A stretch of DNA of 64,000 nt from Benincasa hispida (Eukaryota > Streptophyta > Magnoliopsida > Cucurbitales > Cucurbitaceae): the NCBI RefSeq assembly GCF_009727055.1, contig NC_052349.1:33199138-33263137 (forward strand), read 5' to 3'. This document shows positions 35,201 to 46,557 of the stretch, piece by piece. The position numbers and the translations under genes were made by a program. The stretch's first letter is position 1, and every line of letters starts with the position of its first letter. Below the pieces are notes generated by a model. That model saw only the letters and a program-made list of their open reading frames with translations, was not told the DNA's origin and did not search any database.

Positions 35201-36675
35201 TAAAAAAAATATCTTTTTTAAGTAAAAAACTACTTCATTAACGCATTTCAACACATGAATCAAAGAAATTTACTAAGTATTGCAGCCAAGGTCAATGCAA
35301 GGGGTATGCGTTCGAGAATATTCGACGCATGAAGGGTATATTGGCTCGTGCATTTCTTGTCAAATCACCACTTGCAAACATGGACATCTGACTAGCGGCG
35401 TTTGAACATTTCAGAAGTGGCAGGTAGCTACTCCAAGGTATGAAATTTAATGCATGTCCAATCACCAAATTGTCGAGATTTGCCTATAAGGAGAAGCCAC
35501 CTTCAGAATCAGAGTTAGACAATTTAGAGCCAGCCAGTTAGAAACTTTTCTTTTCAACACCAGTAGATAACATTTGTCGTTTGCAAGCAAGTAATAGGGA
35601 GGAAGATACCATTTAACCGTTGATCAAGAGGTGTCGTTGGAGAGAAACTTGAGAGAGATATCTTTTTCAACTCATCTACCATGTTGGTTCTAGCAAGCAT
35701 AAAAAAACAAGCCAAAGAGGATAATAGATTGAACTCTCTGGCTTGATTTCTACTTTTCACACTTCACTTCCATTCACTATTTCATTTCATTAAGCTGAGA
35801 TTGTTTGTATAAATACTGGTTATCTTTAATTCAATCTTAAATTTGACCATTTATCACTTCTCCATCTGTTTACCTTCAAAATTTTATGTGTTTATGAAAT
35901 TATCTGACTTAATGAGAGCATGAAATTTTTTGTTTAAGTCTCCCTAATAAGTTGATTAAAGTAACTAAGTAGTTAGGTCATAGAGAGTAATTTAACTATT
36001 GAACGCATTAAGTCAGGGCATGAAATAAGTCTAGAGATAGAGTTGCTCATGTCTTTTGTCTGTTCTTTATGACTAATGTATGCACCCTAGAGATAGGATT
36101 ACATGTGGCTTTCGCATCGAGAGATGCTAAACTTAGCATGAACTAGAGAATAGAATTTCCAACACATAGCATATACATTTAGATTGTAAACAAGCATCTG
36201 TATCATCTTCATCTCATCTTCATTGCGCTCACATAGGCTTGCTAAATTTACCAGGAAATCAATGCATACCATTTACACTTAGAACAATTCATCCATAAAT
36301 CCCTTTCTCCTTCTAAACTCCTATTTCTTCTTGCATGTGTGTCATTAGCTCAGTGAAAATAACCAACATTTCTCAAGCTAATTAGAAAAAATCTATATTA
36401 GATCCAAAAACAAGGTCTGCGTTAGAAGCATTCTAGAATCCCTGCGTTGGACCCTGGATTGACTAAGAAATTGGATTAGATTTATACTTGGGTCTGACTT
36501 GAGAGAACTTGTATGGATTCACAAGGTGTGCACGCATCCACTACCAATGCATCCCTTGATTCTTTTACCTAGAAAGAAATCACTCTTTCAACCATCTCCA
36601 TCCATCATATTCATTTATCACCATTCTCCTCCATCATTTTAAGCATGTTTAGAATCAAAATCACGAGGCGAACAA
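35200..36675 (+). repeat. Probable 5' LTR of the Athila-like element
   Basis: The sequence immediately left of the PBS has LTR features: a TATA-like TGTATAAATACTGG near 35805, no coding, and an end near AGGCGAACA just before the PBS spacer. The start near 35200 is a guess, placed where the AT-rich intergenic DNA ends. Confidence 0.4.
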
Positions 36676-36681
36676 GTTTTT

Positions 36682-36701
36682 TTTGGCGTCATTGTTGGGG
36701 A
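36682..36701 (+). promoter_or_regulatory. Primer binding site, Athila/Tat type
   Basis: TTTGGCGTCATTGTTGGGGA matches the characteristic post-LTR sequence of Athila/Tat elements (TTTGGCGCCGTTGCCGGGGA) with three C-to-T-type changes, a sign of methylation-driven decay. Confidence 0.7.
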
Positions 36702-36920
36702 TTCAAACAATTAAGCTAACCATTTGGCTTTTGTATCTTTTGAAGAAACTTTCATCAAAGGAGTATTACAAGTTAAGCCTGAACTTGTGAATGTTTTATG
36801 AGTAAGGAGAGTACTCCTAAACTTATATACGACCCTGAAATTGAAAGACCCTTTAGACGAAGAAACATATTGAATCTCCATTGAAGGTTAAGGCGATAAC
36901 AATAGAGACAACAATAATAG

Positions 36921-37120
36921 ATGACATATGACCAGATGAATCAGAACTTGACTCAACAGCTAGCAAATGTTGCTCTAAATTTGATCCTAATGGCGAACAA
37001 TAGTACGCATCCAATGCGTGAGTATGCGTCACCAGTACTATATGACTTTTCGCCAGGGATCATCTACCCAAAACTTGATGGGACGAGGTTCAGAATGAAA
37101 TAAGTTATCCTCCAAATGCT
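36921..37120 (+). pseudogene. Athila-like gag, 5' part
   Basis: ATG at 36921 opens a frame with MTYDQMNQNLTQQLANVA and a YPKLDGTRF block of gag. A TAA at 37101 breaks it, and the copia element then interrupts it at 37120/37121. The 3' part resumes at 62007 in the same frame once one ATGCT copy is counted. Confidence 0.7.
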
Positions 37121-38057
37121 TGTTGGGTTTTATGTCCTAAAACTCGCAGTTTGTAAAAGTCAAAATATTCTATTATCAATAAAAGATGTTATTTGACATT
37201 TTTTCAATAAAGGTATTGAATCTATTAATTACATTCATAGAGTCTAAATCCAATAAACTAAGATCCATGGATATTACATGAATACTTGAACTTTATGTAG
37301 AGACATAAAGATGGATCAAGTTCAAGTAAATAACCAAAACGGTCTATAGTACATGATTAAGGTTTGGTACCTTATTCTAGTAACACTATTGAATGCAGCA
37401 TACTCTGTAACTGTTACAAATTGGAAAGATACTACAAATGAAGTGATCCAAATTTGTTCATGTATTGACATAAGGAGTGTGGACGTCCTATGCAATGAGT
37501 TTTCATAAGATCGGACCAAGAAATAAGTCACTCTTACTTTATAACGTTGTTTACTGTTTAAGACTAACTATTTCGCTTAGATGATCTAGGTAACTTGATC
37601 TTAATCCTGAGATAACTATAAACTCCTGTTTATTTGGGATTATCCTTAGATTTACATAGGTGAGGGTTGGATCAACAGCGCCGGCTCAATAAGCCTCCCA
37701 TTTCAAGGGTAAAACTGGGTAGATAGCTGGGGATATAGAGTGCAAGACGAAATTCATGCCTACCCAATTTAGGGATAGGAGAAAGGTTGTTCTCTAAGTA
37801 CCGAATCTAGGTCTTGAACAAGAGGCCCCACCCTCTCACTGGCTCGAGAAGGATCTGGTTTAGTGATTGGATCATAAACCAATTGTTCATTAGAGGATCA
37901 ACTGAAACTTAAGGAATGAGACATAATATCGAGGGTAAAATAGCACATTGACCTAGTCGGTATTACGAACAACCTGTGAAGGGTCGACTTACTAGTTATG
38001 ATTATATCGCGTGGAAACAAATATATCTACAGTGAGGAGAGTGCAACTATCGATTAT
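37121..38057 (+). repeat. Copia 5' LTR (truncated relative to the 3' LTR)
   Basis: It parallels 60121-60927 closely, then departs at about 38058. It keeps a segment of about 120 bases (37795-37915) that the 3' LTR lacks. The rest of the LTR seems deleted or replaced. Confidence 0.7.
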
Positions 38058-38762
38058 ACCTCGACTGTTCCATTCAAAAAGTATTTGCATAAATCCAGAT
38101 TTCGGTAAATAAAGGAAATCATTCAAATATAAAAATCAAGTATATGATACATTTGATTTCAACTTCCACATCCCTACAAAATTCACACCGTGAGATTCAT
38201 ACAATGCTTCGTGTCGATTATACCTCGATTTCTCCATTCGAAAAGTGTTTTGTAGTGGTCAAGAACAAGGTAAACAGGGGAAGTAGTTCATAGTAAGTGG
38301 GTGAAGGATATGTGTCAACATATCCTGCGGTCTCTTCCGTTAGTTTAGAACGTGAGATTCCTATGTTGTGCTTGCTGGTTTGCTTTAGGCGGCCCTTGCT
38401 AGTCGTATAACAACGGTTATCCCCTCAGGGGTTGTAACATAGGATTTGGAACAACTTAAACTCCAGAAATGGATAGGATTTCTTAGGTCCATTCCCAACC
38501 TTGACTCTCCATTACGGTAGCATAGTTGGGGCCGACCTCTGATGTCTGAAAATGGAAGGTTACACTTACAAAATTACTAAAGTGTTAGTAATTTCAAACC
38601 GAAAATGGTAACTAAACGACTATAGGAATAAGAGTTATTCTAGAGATAGTATTTGGTCAAAATTGTTTGCTTTAGTAAAGGAGTATCTGACTGCCCCTCG
38701 GTCGCATGTATTCTAACTCACTATAGTATCGTTGCAAATAAATAATGGTTATGGGTACATTA
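38058..38762 (+). other. Copia leader/untranslated segment with partial tandem repeat
   Basis: Non-coding. A phrase CGATTATACCTCGA..CTCCATTC occurs twice (about 38062 and 38216), and GTGAGATTC..TGCTTC-like phrases also recur. No PBS could be identified, so the LTR/leader boundary is not fixed. Confidence 0.5.
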
Positions 38763-38999
38763 TGTAAGACCCTAACACTAAATCTAAAGTGAGAGGTTAA
38801 ATAAAGAAGAAAAATCCTAAGTAAGAATATTGGAACAAAGGGTGGAAAACATTAAAATTATCCAAAAAGGTGACCAAAAGTCCAAACGCCTAAGAAGGGC
38901 CTAAAACATGTTGCATGCAAGAATGCATGGAAGATAGAAGCAAGAAGATTTGAAAAATGGCTAAGGGTTGCATACAACCAACGCAAAGGCATACATGAG

Positions 39000-39500
39000 C
39001 CATGCGGGCACAGGCAGGAAGCATGCATCCAAGTGAGCATGCTAGACGCGCAGCCCATGCGTCAAGGACAAGCACACAGGCCGTGTGTCAAGCGCGCAGC
39101 CCATGCATCAATGGTGTATACCGAGCACCCTGCCTATGCGTCAAACGAGCAAGCGGGCAAGCCATCATATGCGTCGAAGCGCTGTCAAGCAGCCATGCGT
39201 TGATGCGCTATGCTAAGCGCACGGCCATGCAGCGAGGCACGCCCACGCGGCCAAGAGTGCCTATGTGGCCGAGCGCGCTTATGCGGCCAAGCGCGCAAGC
39301 GCCTAGGCAACATGCCCATGTGTCGATGGTCAGCACCGTGCGTTCATGATTAATAGGCTAAGCAAGCACACCTGTCTCTTATACACATCTAGATGTGTAT
39401 AAGAGACAGGGCTAAGCAAGCACACCTAGCAAGCCATGCGTCGAAGGTGAGCGGCCACCCTATGCGTTGATGATGGCCGACACATGCGATGGCTAAGTAG
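39000..39500. repeat. GC-rich degenerate CCATGCGTC-unit array inside the solo LTR
   Basis: Short units around CATGCGTC(A/G)AG and GCGCGCAGCCCATGCG recur with drift. GC content is visibly higher than anywhere else in the window. Frames through it are Ala/His/Arg-rich and not genes. Confidence 0.6.
39372..39409. other. Nextera mate-pair junction adapter (artefact) 1
   Basis: The 19-base Tn5 mosaic end CTGTCTCTTATACACATCT is followed at once by its reverse complement, a perfect 38-base palindrome. The 16 bases GGCTAAGCAAGCACAC occur on both sides, so the assembly repeats sequence across the junction. Confidence 0.95.
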
Positions 39501-40933
39501 GACTTTGATGAAGGAAAGGTGAGTTGTTATGCATTAAGGATAAAAGGTAAGGCTAATTGATGGAAAACTTCAAGGGAAGATGCCAATGGTATACAAGCTT
39601 AAGTCCTAAACAATTTAAGTAGAGAAATATGTTAAGTATTTAAGTGATTTAGGTGGCAAAAGGAGGATCACACAAAGTTCTAGTAGGAGGTGGACAAAGG
39701 AGATTTCATGCAATTGAAGTTTTATCACCCCAAGCAGGAGGTGTATGAAAGAGATTTCATGCAAAAAAGGAGATTTTGGCTAGAAAGCTGAAATGAGAAC
39801 AACTCAAGGCTAGGCTGGGTAGGCTAAGTGTAGACAGCTCCAAAGTGAGACAAATGGGAGTTAAGTTGTCACCATGGGGTGAGTTTGGAATGGCTATAAA
39901 TAGAGGGGTTGGGCAAGAGGAATTTATTCATACCATCACCTAAATCTTGTGTTGAGAGCATATTTAGAGAGTTACGTTTGAGTTATTAGGCTGCTAAGTT
40001 GATTGGAGATCAAAAGAAACAAAGGTTGCGTTGGTGAGACATTGAAGTCTGCCAGACGCACAGCCAACCCACACCCTGCGTGCACGCCTTGCAGCGCTAC
40101 GTCCGCCCGTCCGCGCGCCTCGCTCGACGCATCCGGCGTGCTATCTCAGCGCAGCTACCTCCCTCCGTGCGACGCATCACGGCCAGCGCAACGCACGCCC
40201 AATGCATCAATCCCCTGTGCGACACAACACACCCACCCTGTCTACTGCTTAATGCCCAGCTGCCTACCATGGTCCAAATAACCTCTAAAGAGGCTAATTT
40301 TAGGATTTTGGCTAAATTGGAGTAGGATAAGCTGGTATTTTTATTATATAATGATATTTTGGCTATTTTGACATTATTTATGGATATAAAAAGTATTAAT
40401 TGAGGAATTTCCATTGATGTGGAGGAATTCTCAAGGAGGTATTCTCAAGGTGATTTTAGTGGAAAACTTGCTTACGGTGAGTGTTTACTTAGTTTTATGC
40501 GTTGATCATTATTTTAAAAGCACCACTCACTGGGCTTAGTAGCTCACACTCTTCCAAATTTTTTCTTATATCCCCCCCCCCCAATAGCAAAACAGAGTGT
40601 TCAGGAAGTAGTCTACTAACCACCAACACACCAAGACTTGGTAAATTCTCAGGGCACAAATCAGATCATGTAATAAAGAATATAGAAAATTGAACTATGT
40701 GTATGAAAGTTAGATAGAGTGTCATAAACATGTTGAAATCTTTAATAGATAAAGGGGAGATGTTAAATTTAAATGTTGTCTTGGAATACTACTGGTGTAC
40801 CCTCACGCTCCCTTCCAAGTCTTGCGGGCTAAGGCTAAGGAGGGGGTGTGACACATTATTACTTGTTTTGCCAAAAATTTGATTTTGGATTTAGTTGCAA
40901 TTTGCTAATTAGAATTTTTTTAAAATTTTCAGC

Positions 40934-43506
40934 ATGTCGAAATCTTCTAGAATACTTGCTTCCGAATTAGTTAACGGTAAAATCGAAACGACATATAAAT
41001 TACTTGCGGTTAATGGTTCTAAAAGCGTTTTAATAGAGGATTTTCCTCGATCTCCCAATTCATCTCATGTTTTGAACTATATAGATGAGAATGCAAACTT
41101 CGAAAAACAAGATGAATATGATTTACTTGTTATCGAAGCATGTCTAATGGAAAACAATAAGACCTCGATAATTGATTCAGGTGCCGCTAATCATGTCTGT
41201 ACTCTATCTCAAGAAACAAGACAAAAGGTGAAAGAATCTTTAAGGTAGGGACCAGAGAGGTTGTTTCAACTAAAGCAGTGGGAGATATGAAGTTATTTTT
41301 AGAAGATAGATACATTTATCTTAAAAATGCTTATTACATTCATTCTATGAAAAGGAATCTAATATCTGTCTCTTGTTTGCTAGAACAAAATTATAGAGTT
41401 TCTTTCGAAAATGATGAAGTGTTCATCAATTCAAGAAATAACAATATTTGTTCTGCAAAATTGGAAAATAACTTATATTTGTTAAAACCAACTGAGATAA
41501 AGGTCCTTTTGAACATAGAGATGTTTAAAACTGCTAAGACTCATAAGAAAAGGAAAGTCTTTCCAAATTTCTATCTTTGGCACTTGAGACTGGGTCACAT
41601 AAATCTCAATAGGATTGAGAGACTGGTTAAGAACGGACATCTAAATAAGTTAGAAGACAGTTCATTACTACTGCCATGTGAATGCTATCCTAAGGGTAAG
41701 ATGACTAAAAGATTTTTTTTCTGGAAAAGGTCTTAGAGCCAAAGAACCCTTAGAGATCGTACATTCTGACCTTTGTGGTCCGATGAATGTTAGAGCTAGA
41801 GGAGGGTATGAATTATTTCATTAGCTTTATCGATGACTATTCTAGGTATGGGCCTATTTACCTAATACACCAAAAGGCTAAAACATTTCAAAAGTTCAAA
41901 GAATATAAGGCTCAGGTTGAAAATCAATTAAGTAAATATCTTAAAACACATCGATCAGATCGAGGTGGTGAATATATGGACATGGAATTCCATAACTATT
42001 TGATAGAACATGGAATCCAGTCTCAACTCACAGCCCCTAGCACACCTCAGCAAAATTGTGTGGTAGAAAGGAGAAACAAAACCTTATTGGACATGGCTCG
42101 TTCCATGATGAGTTATGCCCGGTTACCAAGTTCTTTTTGGGGTTATGCAGTTAAGACTGTAGTGTATATTCTGAATATGGTTTCCTCGAAAAGTGTTTCT
42201 GAAACACCTTATGAGCTCTGGAGAGGACGTAAAAGAAATTTACATTACTTCAGAATTTGGGGTTGTCAAGCACATGTGCTGGTGAAAAATCCTAAAAAGT
42301 TAGAATGTCGTTCAAAAGTTTGCCTATTTGTAGGCTACCTAAAAGAAACGAAAGGTGGTTTCTTTTATAATCCTCAGGAAGACTAGGTATTCGTATTGAC
42401 AAATGCAACCTTCCTGGAGGAAGAACACATGAAGAATCATCAACCTCGCAATAAACTAGTAATAGAAGAAATGTCAAGAGAAACAACAAATATATCAACA
42501 AGAGTTGTTGACAGAGCAGGTCCATCAACAAGAGTTGTTGATGATACTGGTATTTCACATCATTCTCAAGAGTTAAGAATGCCTCGTCATAGTGGGAGAG
42601 TTGTGCAACAACCTGATCGGTACATGGGTTTAACTGAAATTCAAGTCATCATACCAGATGATGGCTTAGAGGATCCATTGACTTCCAAACAAGCAATGAA
42701 TGATGTAGATAAAAACCAATGGATTAAAGTCATGGACCTTGAAATGGATCTATGTATTTCAATTCTACCTGAGATCTTGTAGATCAACCTAAAAGGATAA
42801 AACCCATCGGTTACAAATGAATCTACAAGAAAAAACGAGACCAAGTTGGTTAAGTTACAAACCTACAAAGCAAGATTTGTGACAAAAGGGATTACCCAAA
42901 GAGAGGGGGTAGATTATGAAGAAACCTTCTCTCCAGTTGCCATGATAAAGTAAATTAGAATACTCTTGTCCATAGCTACATTTTATGCTTATGAAATATG
43001 GCAAATGGATGTCAAGACAGCCTTTTTGAATCGCTATCTTGAAGCGAGTATCTATATGTCTCAACCATAAGGGTTTATTGAACAGGGTCAAGAGCAAAAG
43101 GTTTGCAAATTTTAATCGATCTATTTATGGGTTGAAACAAGCATCTAGATCCTAGAATATGAGATTTGAAACTGCGATAAAATCTTATGGTTTTAAACAA
43201 AATCGTTGACGAACCTTATGTTTACAAGAAAATCGTTAACAAAACTGTCACTTTTCTGGTGTTGTATGTTGATGTTATTCTAGTCATTGGGAATGAAGTA
43301 GAATTTCTAGTTGACGTTAAGAGATGGCTGGCTACGCAATTCCAAATAAAATATTTGGGAGAAGCACAATATCTTCTTGGGATCCAAATAGTTCAGAATT
43401 GAAAGAACAAAACATTAGTATTATCTCAAGCATCTTATATAGACAAGATATTTTCTAGATATAAAATGCAAAGTTCCAAGAAAAGAATGTTGCCTTTCAG
43501 ACATGG
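40934..43506 (+). pseudogene. Copia polyprotein, copy 1 (protease to RT)
   Basis: In order: a much shortened gag start (MSKSSRILASELVNG) running straight into the protease motif IIDSGAANHVC (about 41165); the GAG-pre-integrase block (LWHLRLGHINLNRIERL, 41575); the integrase core ([21 protein letters not shown]; 41825-42090); and RT from about 42640. Stops and frameshifts are frequent. The RT catalytic box reads YVDV (about 43270) instead of YVDD. Most of gag including the zinc knuckle is missing. It ends abruptly at 43506, where gypsy LTR sequence begins. Confidence 0.85.
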
Positions 43507-44040
43507 ATTGTTGAATTAATTTGTTTAGATTTTGCGGATTTGCCCCACAAATTGAACTGTGTGTTTGAGGTTGGTGTCAGGGGCTTTGACTCAAGCCTTT
43601 GCATATTTAGGAGGGAGTTTCAGCTATTCGTTTTCTTTTGCGTGGGCCTAAACCCAAGGTAAGCGGTTTACTAACAATTTGCCCTCGAACTTAAGCATGC
43701 TTACCACTGGTTCTATTTGGAATGAAATATCTTGATATGTCTATATATGGATGGATGAATTGTGAACGGTTATGTAGTCTTAGCATGATGTATGATGTTA
43801 GATGAATGCTTATGTCTGCATAAGATTACAATGACTGTTAATGTTGCCATTGAGCTATGCACATCGCATGTTGTGAGCCTTCGGGCCCACACCCTATGCT
43901 TATGTACAGTGTCCTTTTGGGACCACCACTTATGTTTATGATTGTGCCCTCTAGGGTCACTACTTATGAAAGCATGCCTTCGAGTTCACTCCTTATGTCA
44001 ATGCCTATGCCTACGTACGATGCCCTTGTGCACTTGTGTC
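43507..44040 (+). repeat. Gypsy LTR fragment joined to copia RT (chimeric junction)
   Basis: It matches the solo gypsy LTR from about 58403 onward; the first ~800 bases of that LTR are absent. It stops at a single N (44041), after which gypsy gag sequence follows out of order. Confidence 0.75.
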
Positions 44041-44276
44041 NGAGGCTGGATATCTATGAGACTTCAAGAAATATGATCCCCCGATGTTTAACAGGTCCCT
44101 AAAAGACCCCACAAATGCAGAGTTGTGGTTGTCCACTGTGGAGGGGATTTTTCAGTACATGAGGTGTCCAGAGGAGCAGAAGTTGCAGTGTGCCGCTTTT
44201 GTTCTCATCGATAATGCCAAGCGCCGGTAGCGCTCAGCTGAAAAAATGATAGAAGCAGTGGGGTCCAAGCCACGTG
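44041..44276 (+). pseudogene. Gypsy gag fragment, out of order
   Basis: It starts after an N and reads a GAG core (DPTNAELWLSTVEGIFQYMRCPEEQKLQCAAFVL) matching 50727-50960 nearly base for base. It ends at an adapter. Its place between two halves of an LTR makes no biological sense. Confidence 0.75.
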
Positions 44277-44314
44277 CTGTCTCTTATACACATCTAGATG
44301 TGTATAAGAGACAG
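44277..44314. other. Nextera mate-pair junction adapter (artefact) 2
   Basis: The same perfect 38-base palindromic mosaic-end pair. It joins gag (...CCACGTG) to LTR sequence. It also creates the false peptide [12 protein letters not shown] in one frame. Confidence 0.95.
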
Positions 44315-44823
44315 GCTTATGCCCATACTTATGCCTACGCGTACGATGCCCTTGTGCACTTGTGTCCCAATGGGAAGGCTAACAGATCACTGAGTGGGCC
44401 CAGTAGTGGGTCGCTTACTGAGTATACTTTTATACTCATCCTTTTCCTTTCATGTTTTTCAGGTAAGGGTAAAGATAAATCGACGCATGACAAGAGAGAT
44501 CCGTGATCTGGCTATTTGGACGAATTATTGTTTCTGCACTTAGGTTTCATGTACTAGTGTCTGGTTTAGGAGTCGGACATTTTAAAATCTTATGAAGTAT
44601 TCCTTGATTTCATTTATTGATTTATTTAATTGTTATTTATTTTTAAAGTTGGGTTAAGGGTACCCCGAACAGTATTTTTAGGTTTTCTTTTCTCTACTTA
44701 TTTGAGCATTATTTAATGAAATGGATCTCTTTTATTTAATTATTCTTCGAGAAAATGTATTGCCAAGCCTATGCATGCATAATGTAGTGTCCTAGAAACA
44801 TACTAGTAATTTGGGTCGTTACA
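44315..44823 (+). repeat. Gypsy LTR 3' part, ending GGGTCGTTACA
   Basis: It continues the LTR interrupted at 44040 and ends in the canonical CA. It is followed by a tRNA-Met PBS (TTGGTATCAGAGCC, 44825-44838), so this is a 5' LTR end. Confidence 0.75.
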
Positions 44824-44824
44824 A

Positions 44825-44838
44825 TTGGTATCAGAGCC
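44825..44838 (+). promoter_or_regulatory. Primer binding site (initiator tRNA-Met type) of gypsy copy 1
   Basis: TTGGTATCAGAGCC begins one base after the LTR end. Confidence 0.8.
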
Positions 44839-45186
44839 TAAGTTCCAGGTTTTGTAGACTGACTTACATCATGAGTCCAAACTGTTTCCTATGGCCACAA
44901 ATGTATCTCTCGTCATCGCCAGGTATGTTGTTTAAAATTCTTTAGGGAAATATATATGTAGTCTTACCTGTTGTGCAGTCGTTTGATGGTTTACCCTACC
45001 AGCGTTTATTAAAGCGTTACGTGTGGTTATCAGGTATGGCACCACGAACTAGAGGAAGGGGCAGTCGAGGTAAGAAAGTAGTTGGGGAGCAGGACCTTGA
45101 CATCCAAGAATCTGAGGTGCAGAGCCAAGAAGTGCGGGACCCGCCACCTCGTGACCCTTCTGGGTCAACCTGGCAGAAGGTTAGAC

Positions 45187-45224
45187 CTGTCTCTTATACA
45201 CATCTAGATGTGTATAAGAGACAG
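45187..45224. other. Nextera mate-pair junction adapter (artefact) 3
   Basis: A perfect 38-base palindrome inside gypsy gag; the gag text restarts after it. It again yields the [11 protein letters not shown] peptide. Confidence 0.95.
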
Positions 45225-45276
45225 AGAAAGTAGTTGGGGAGCAGGACCTTGACATCCAAGAATCTGAGGTGCAGAG

Positions 45277-45310
45277 CTCTTATACACATCTAGATGTGTA
45301 TAAGAGACAG
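45277..45310. other. Nextera mate-pair junction adapter (artefact) 4, trimmed by 4 bases
   Basis: CTCTTATACACATCT plus the full reverse mosaic end; the left half lacks its first four bases. The following frame starts MCIRDR, a peptide that is pure adapter. Confidence 0.95.
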
Positions 45311-45456
45311 AGAAAGTAGTTGGGGAGCGGGACCTCGACCTGCAGAACCCGAGGTGCAGAGCCAAGAAGTGTGGGACCCGCCACCTCGTGACCCCTCTAG
45401 GTCAACCTGGCAGAGGGTTAGACCAAGAAGCGGGCCTCGAACTTCGACTGTGCCCC

Positions 45457-45481
45457 NNNNNNNNNNNNNNNNNNNNNNNNN
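45457..45481. other. Assembly gap, 25 N
   Basis: Exactly 25 undetermined bases separate the scrambled gypsy segment from a second pass through the solo LTR and copia copy. A fixed 25-N placeholder suggests a gap of unknown size left by gap-closing software. Confidence 0.95.
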
Positions 45482-46477
45482 GTTAAGTTGTCACCATGGG
45501 GTGAGTTTGGAATGGCTATAAAATAGAGGGGTTGGGCAAGAGGATTTATTCATACCATCACCTAAATCTTGTGTTGAGAGCATATTTAGAGAGTTACGTT
45601 TGAGTTATTAGGCTGCTAAGTTGATTGGAGATCAAAAGAAACAAAGGTTGCGTTGGTGAGACATTGAAGTCTGCCAGACGCACAGCCAACCCACACCCTG
45701 CGTGCACGCCTTGCAGCGCTACGTCCGCCCGTCCGCGCGCCTCGCTCGACGCATCCGGCGTGCTATCTCAGCGCAGCTACCTCCCTCCGTGCGACGCATC
45801 ACGGCCAGCGCAACGCACGCCCATATGCATCAATCCCCTGTGCGACACAACACACCCACCCTGTCTACTGCTTTAATGCCCAGCTGCCTACCATGGTCAA
45901 ATAACCTCTAAAGAGGCTAATTTTAGGATTTTGGCTAAATTGGAGTAGGATAAGCTGGTATTTTTATTATATAATGATATTTTGGCTATTTTGACATTAT
46001 TTATGGATATAAAAGTATTAGGGAATTTCCATTGATAGTGGAGGAATTCTCAAGAGGTATTCTCAAGGTGATTTTAGTGGAAAACTTGCTTACGGTGAGT
46101 GTTTTACTTAGTTTTATGCGTTGATCATTATTTTAAAAGCACCACTCACTGGGCTTAGTAGCTCACACTCTTCCAAATTTTTTCTTATATCCCCCCCCCC
46201 CCCCCCCCAACTAGCAAAACAGAGTTTCAGGAAGTAGTCTACTAACCACCAACACACCAAGACTTGGTAAATTCTCAGGGCACAAATCAGATCATGTAAT
46301 AAAGAATATAGAAAATTGAACTATGGTGTATGAAAGTTAGATAGAGTGTCATAAACATGTTGAAATCTTAATAGATAAAAGGGAGAATGTTAAATTAAAT
46401 GTTGTCTTGGAATACTCACTGTGTACCCTCACGCTCCCTTCCAAGTCTTGCGGGCTAAGGCTAAGGAGGGGGTGACA
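45482..46477 (+). repeat. Second pass through the solo LTR (right half)
   Basis: Nearly identical to 39860-40853, including its end GTGACA and the CATTA that follows (46478-46482). Differences are mostly one-base indels and homopolymer length (for example 18 C at 46191-46208 versus 11 C at 40572-40582). Confidence 0.85.
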
Positions 46478-46557
46478 CATTATTACTTGTTTTGCCAAAA
46501 ATTTGATTTTGGATTTAGTTGCAATTTGCTAATAGAATTTTTTTAAAATTTTTCAGC

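Larger units (their letters stand above)
38763..40853 (+). mobile_element. Solo LTR, TGTAAGACCC...GTGTGACA, CATTA duplication
   Basis: 2091 bases beginning TGTAAGACCC and ending GGGTGTGACA, flanked by CATTA on both sides (38758-38762 and 40854-40858). No internal domain. It contains a GC-rich array around 39000-39500 and 40055-40260, and a library adapter at 39372-39409. The ends resemble Del/Tekay gypsy LTRs, but the family differs from the 57585-59394 LTR. Confidence 0.8.
45036..45456 (+). pseudogene. Gypsy gag start, broken by two adapters
   Basis: ATG at 45036 starts MAPRTRGRGSRGKKV, a basic gag N-terminus. The same 40-50 bases (GAAAGTAGTTGGGGAGC...) then reappear three times, each restart lying immediately after an adapter, the third with several base differences. 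It ends in the N gap. Confidence 0.75.

Noticed and set aside
39372..39409. Perfect 38-base palindrome considered as a regulatory inverted repeat or CRISPR-like repeat
   Set aside because: It is identical to the mate-pair mosaic-end junction and recurs only at assembly breaks; spacing is irregular and the genome is a plant's.
39002..40281. Ala/Arg/His-rich open frames of about 90-115 codons
   Set aside because: They follow the GC-rich repeat array of a solo LTR, repeat in several frames and strands, and recur in the duplicate at 45625-45911.
42292..43097. Minus-strand frames within copia (also 48510-48725 and 56588-57019)
   Set aside because: They are antisense to the copia RT, and the same shadow appears in all three copies.
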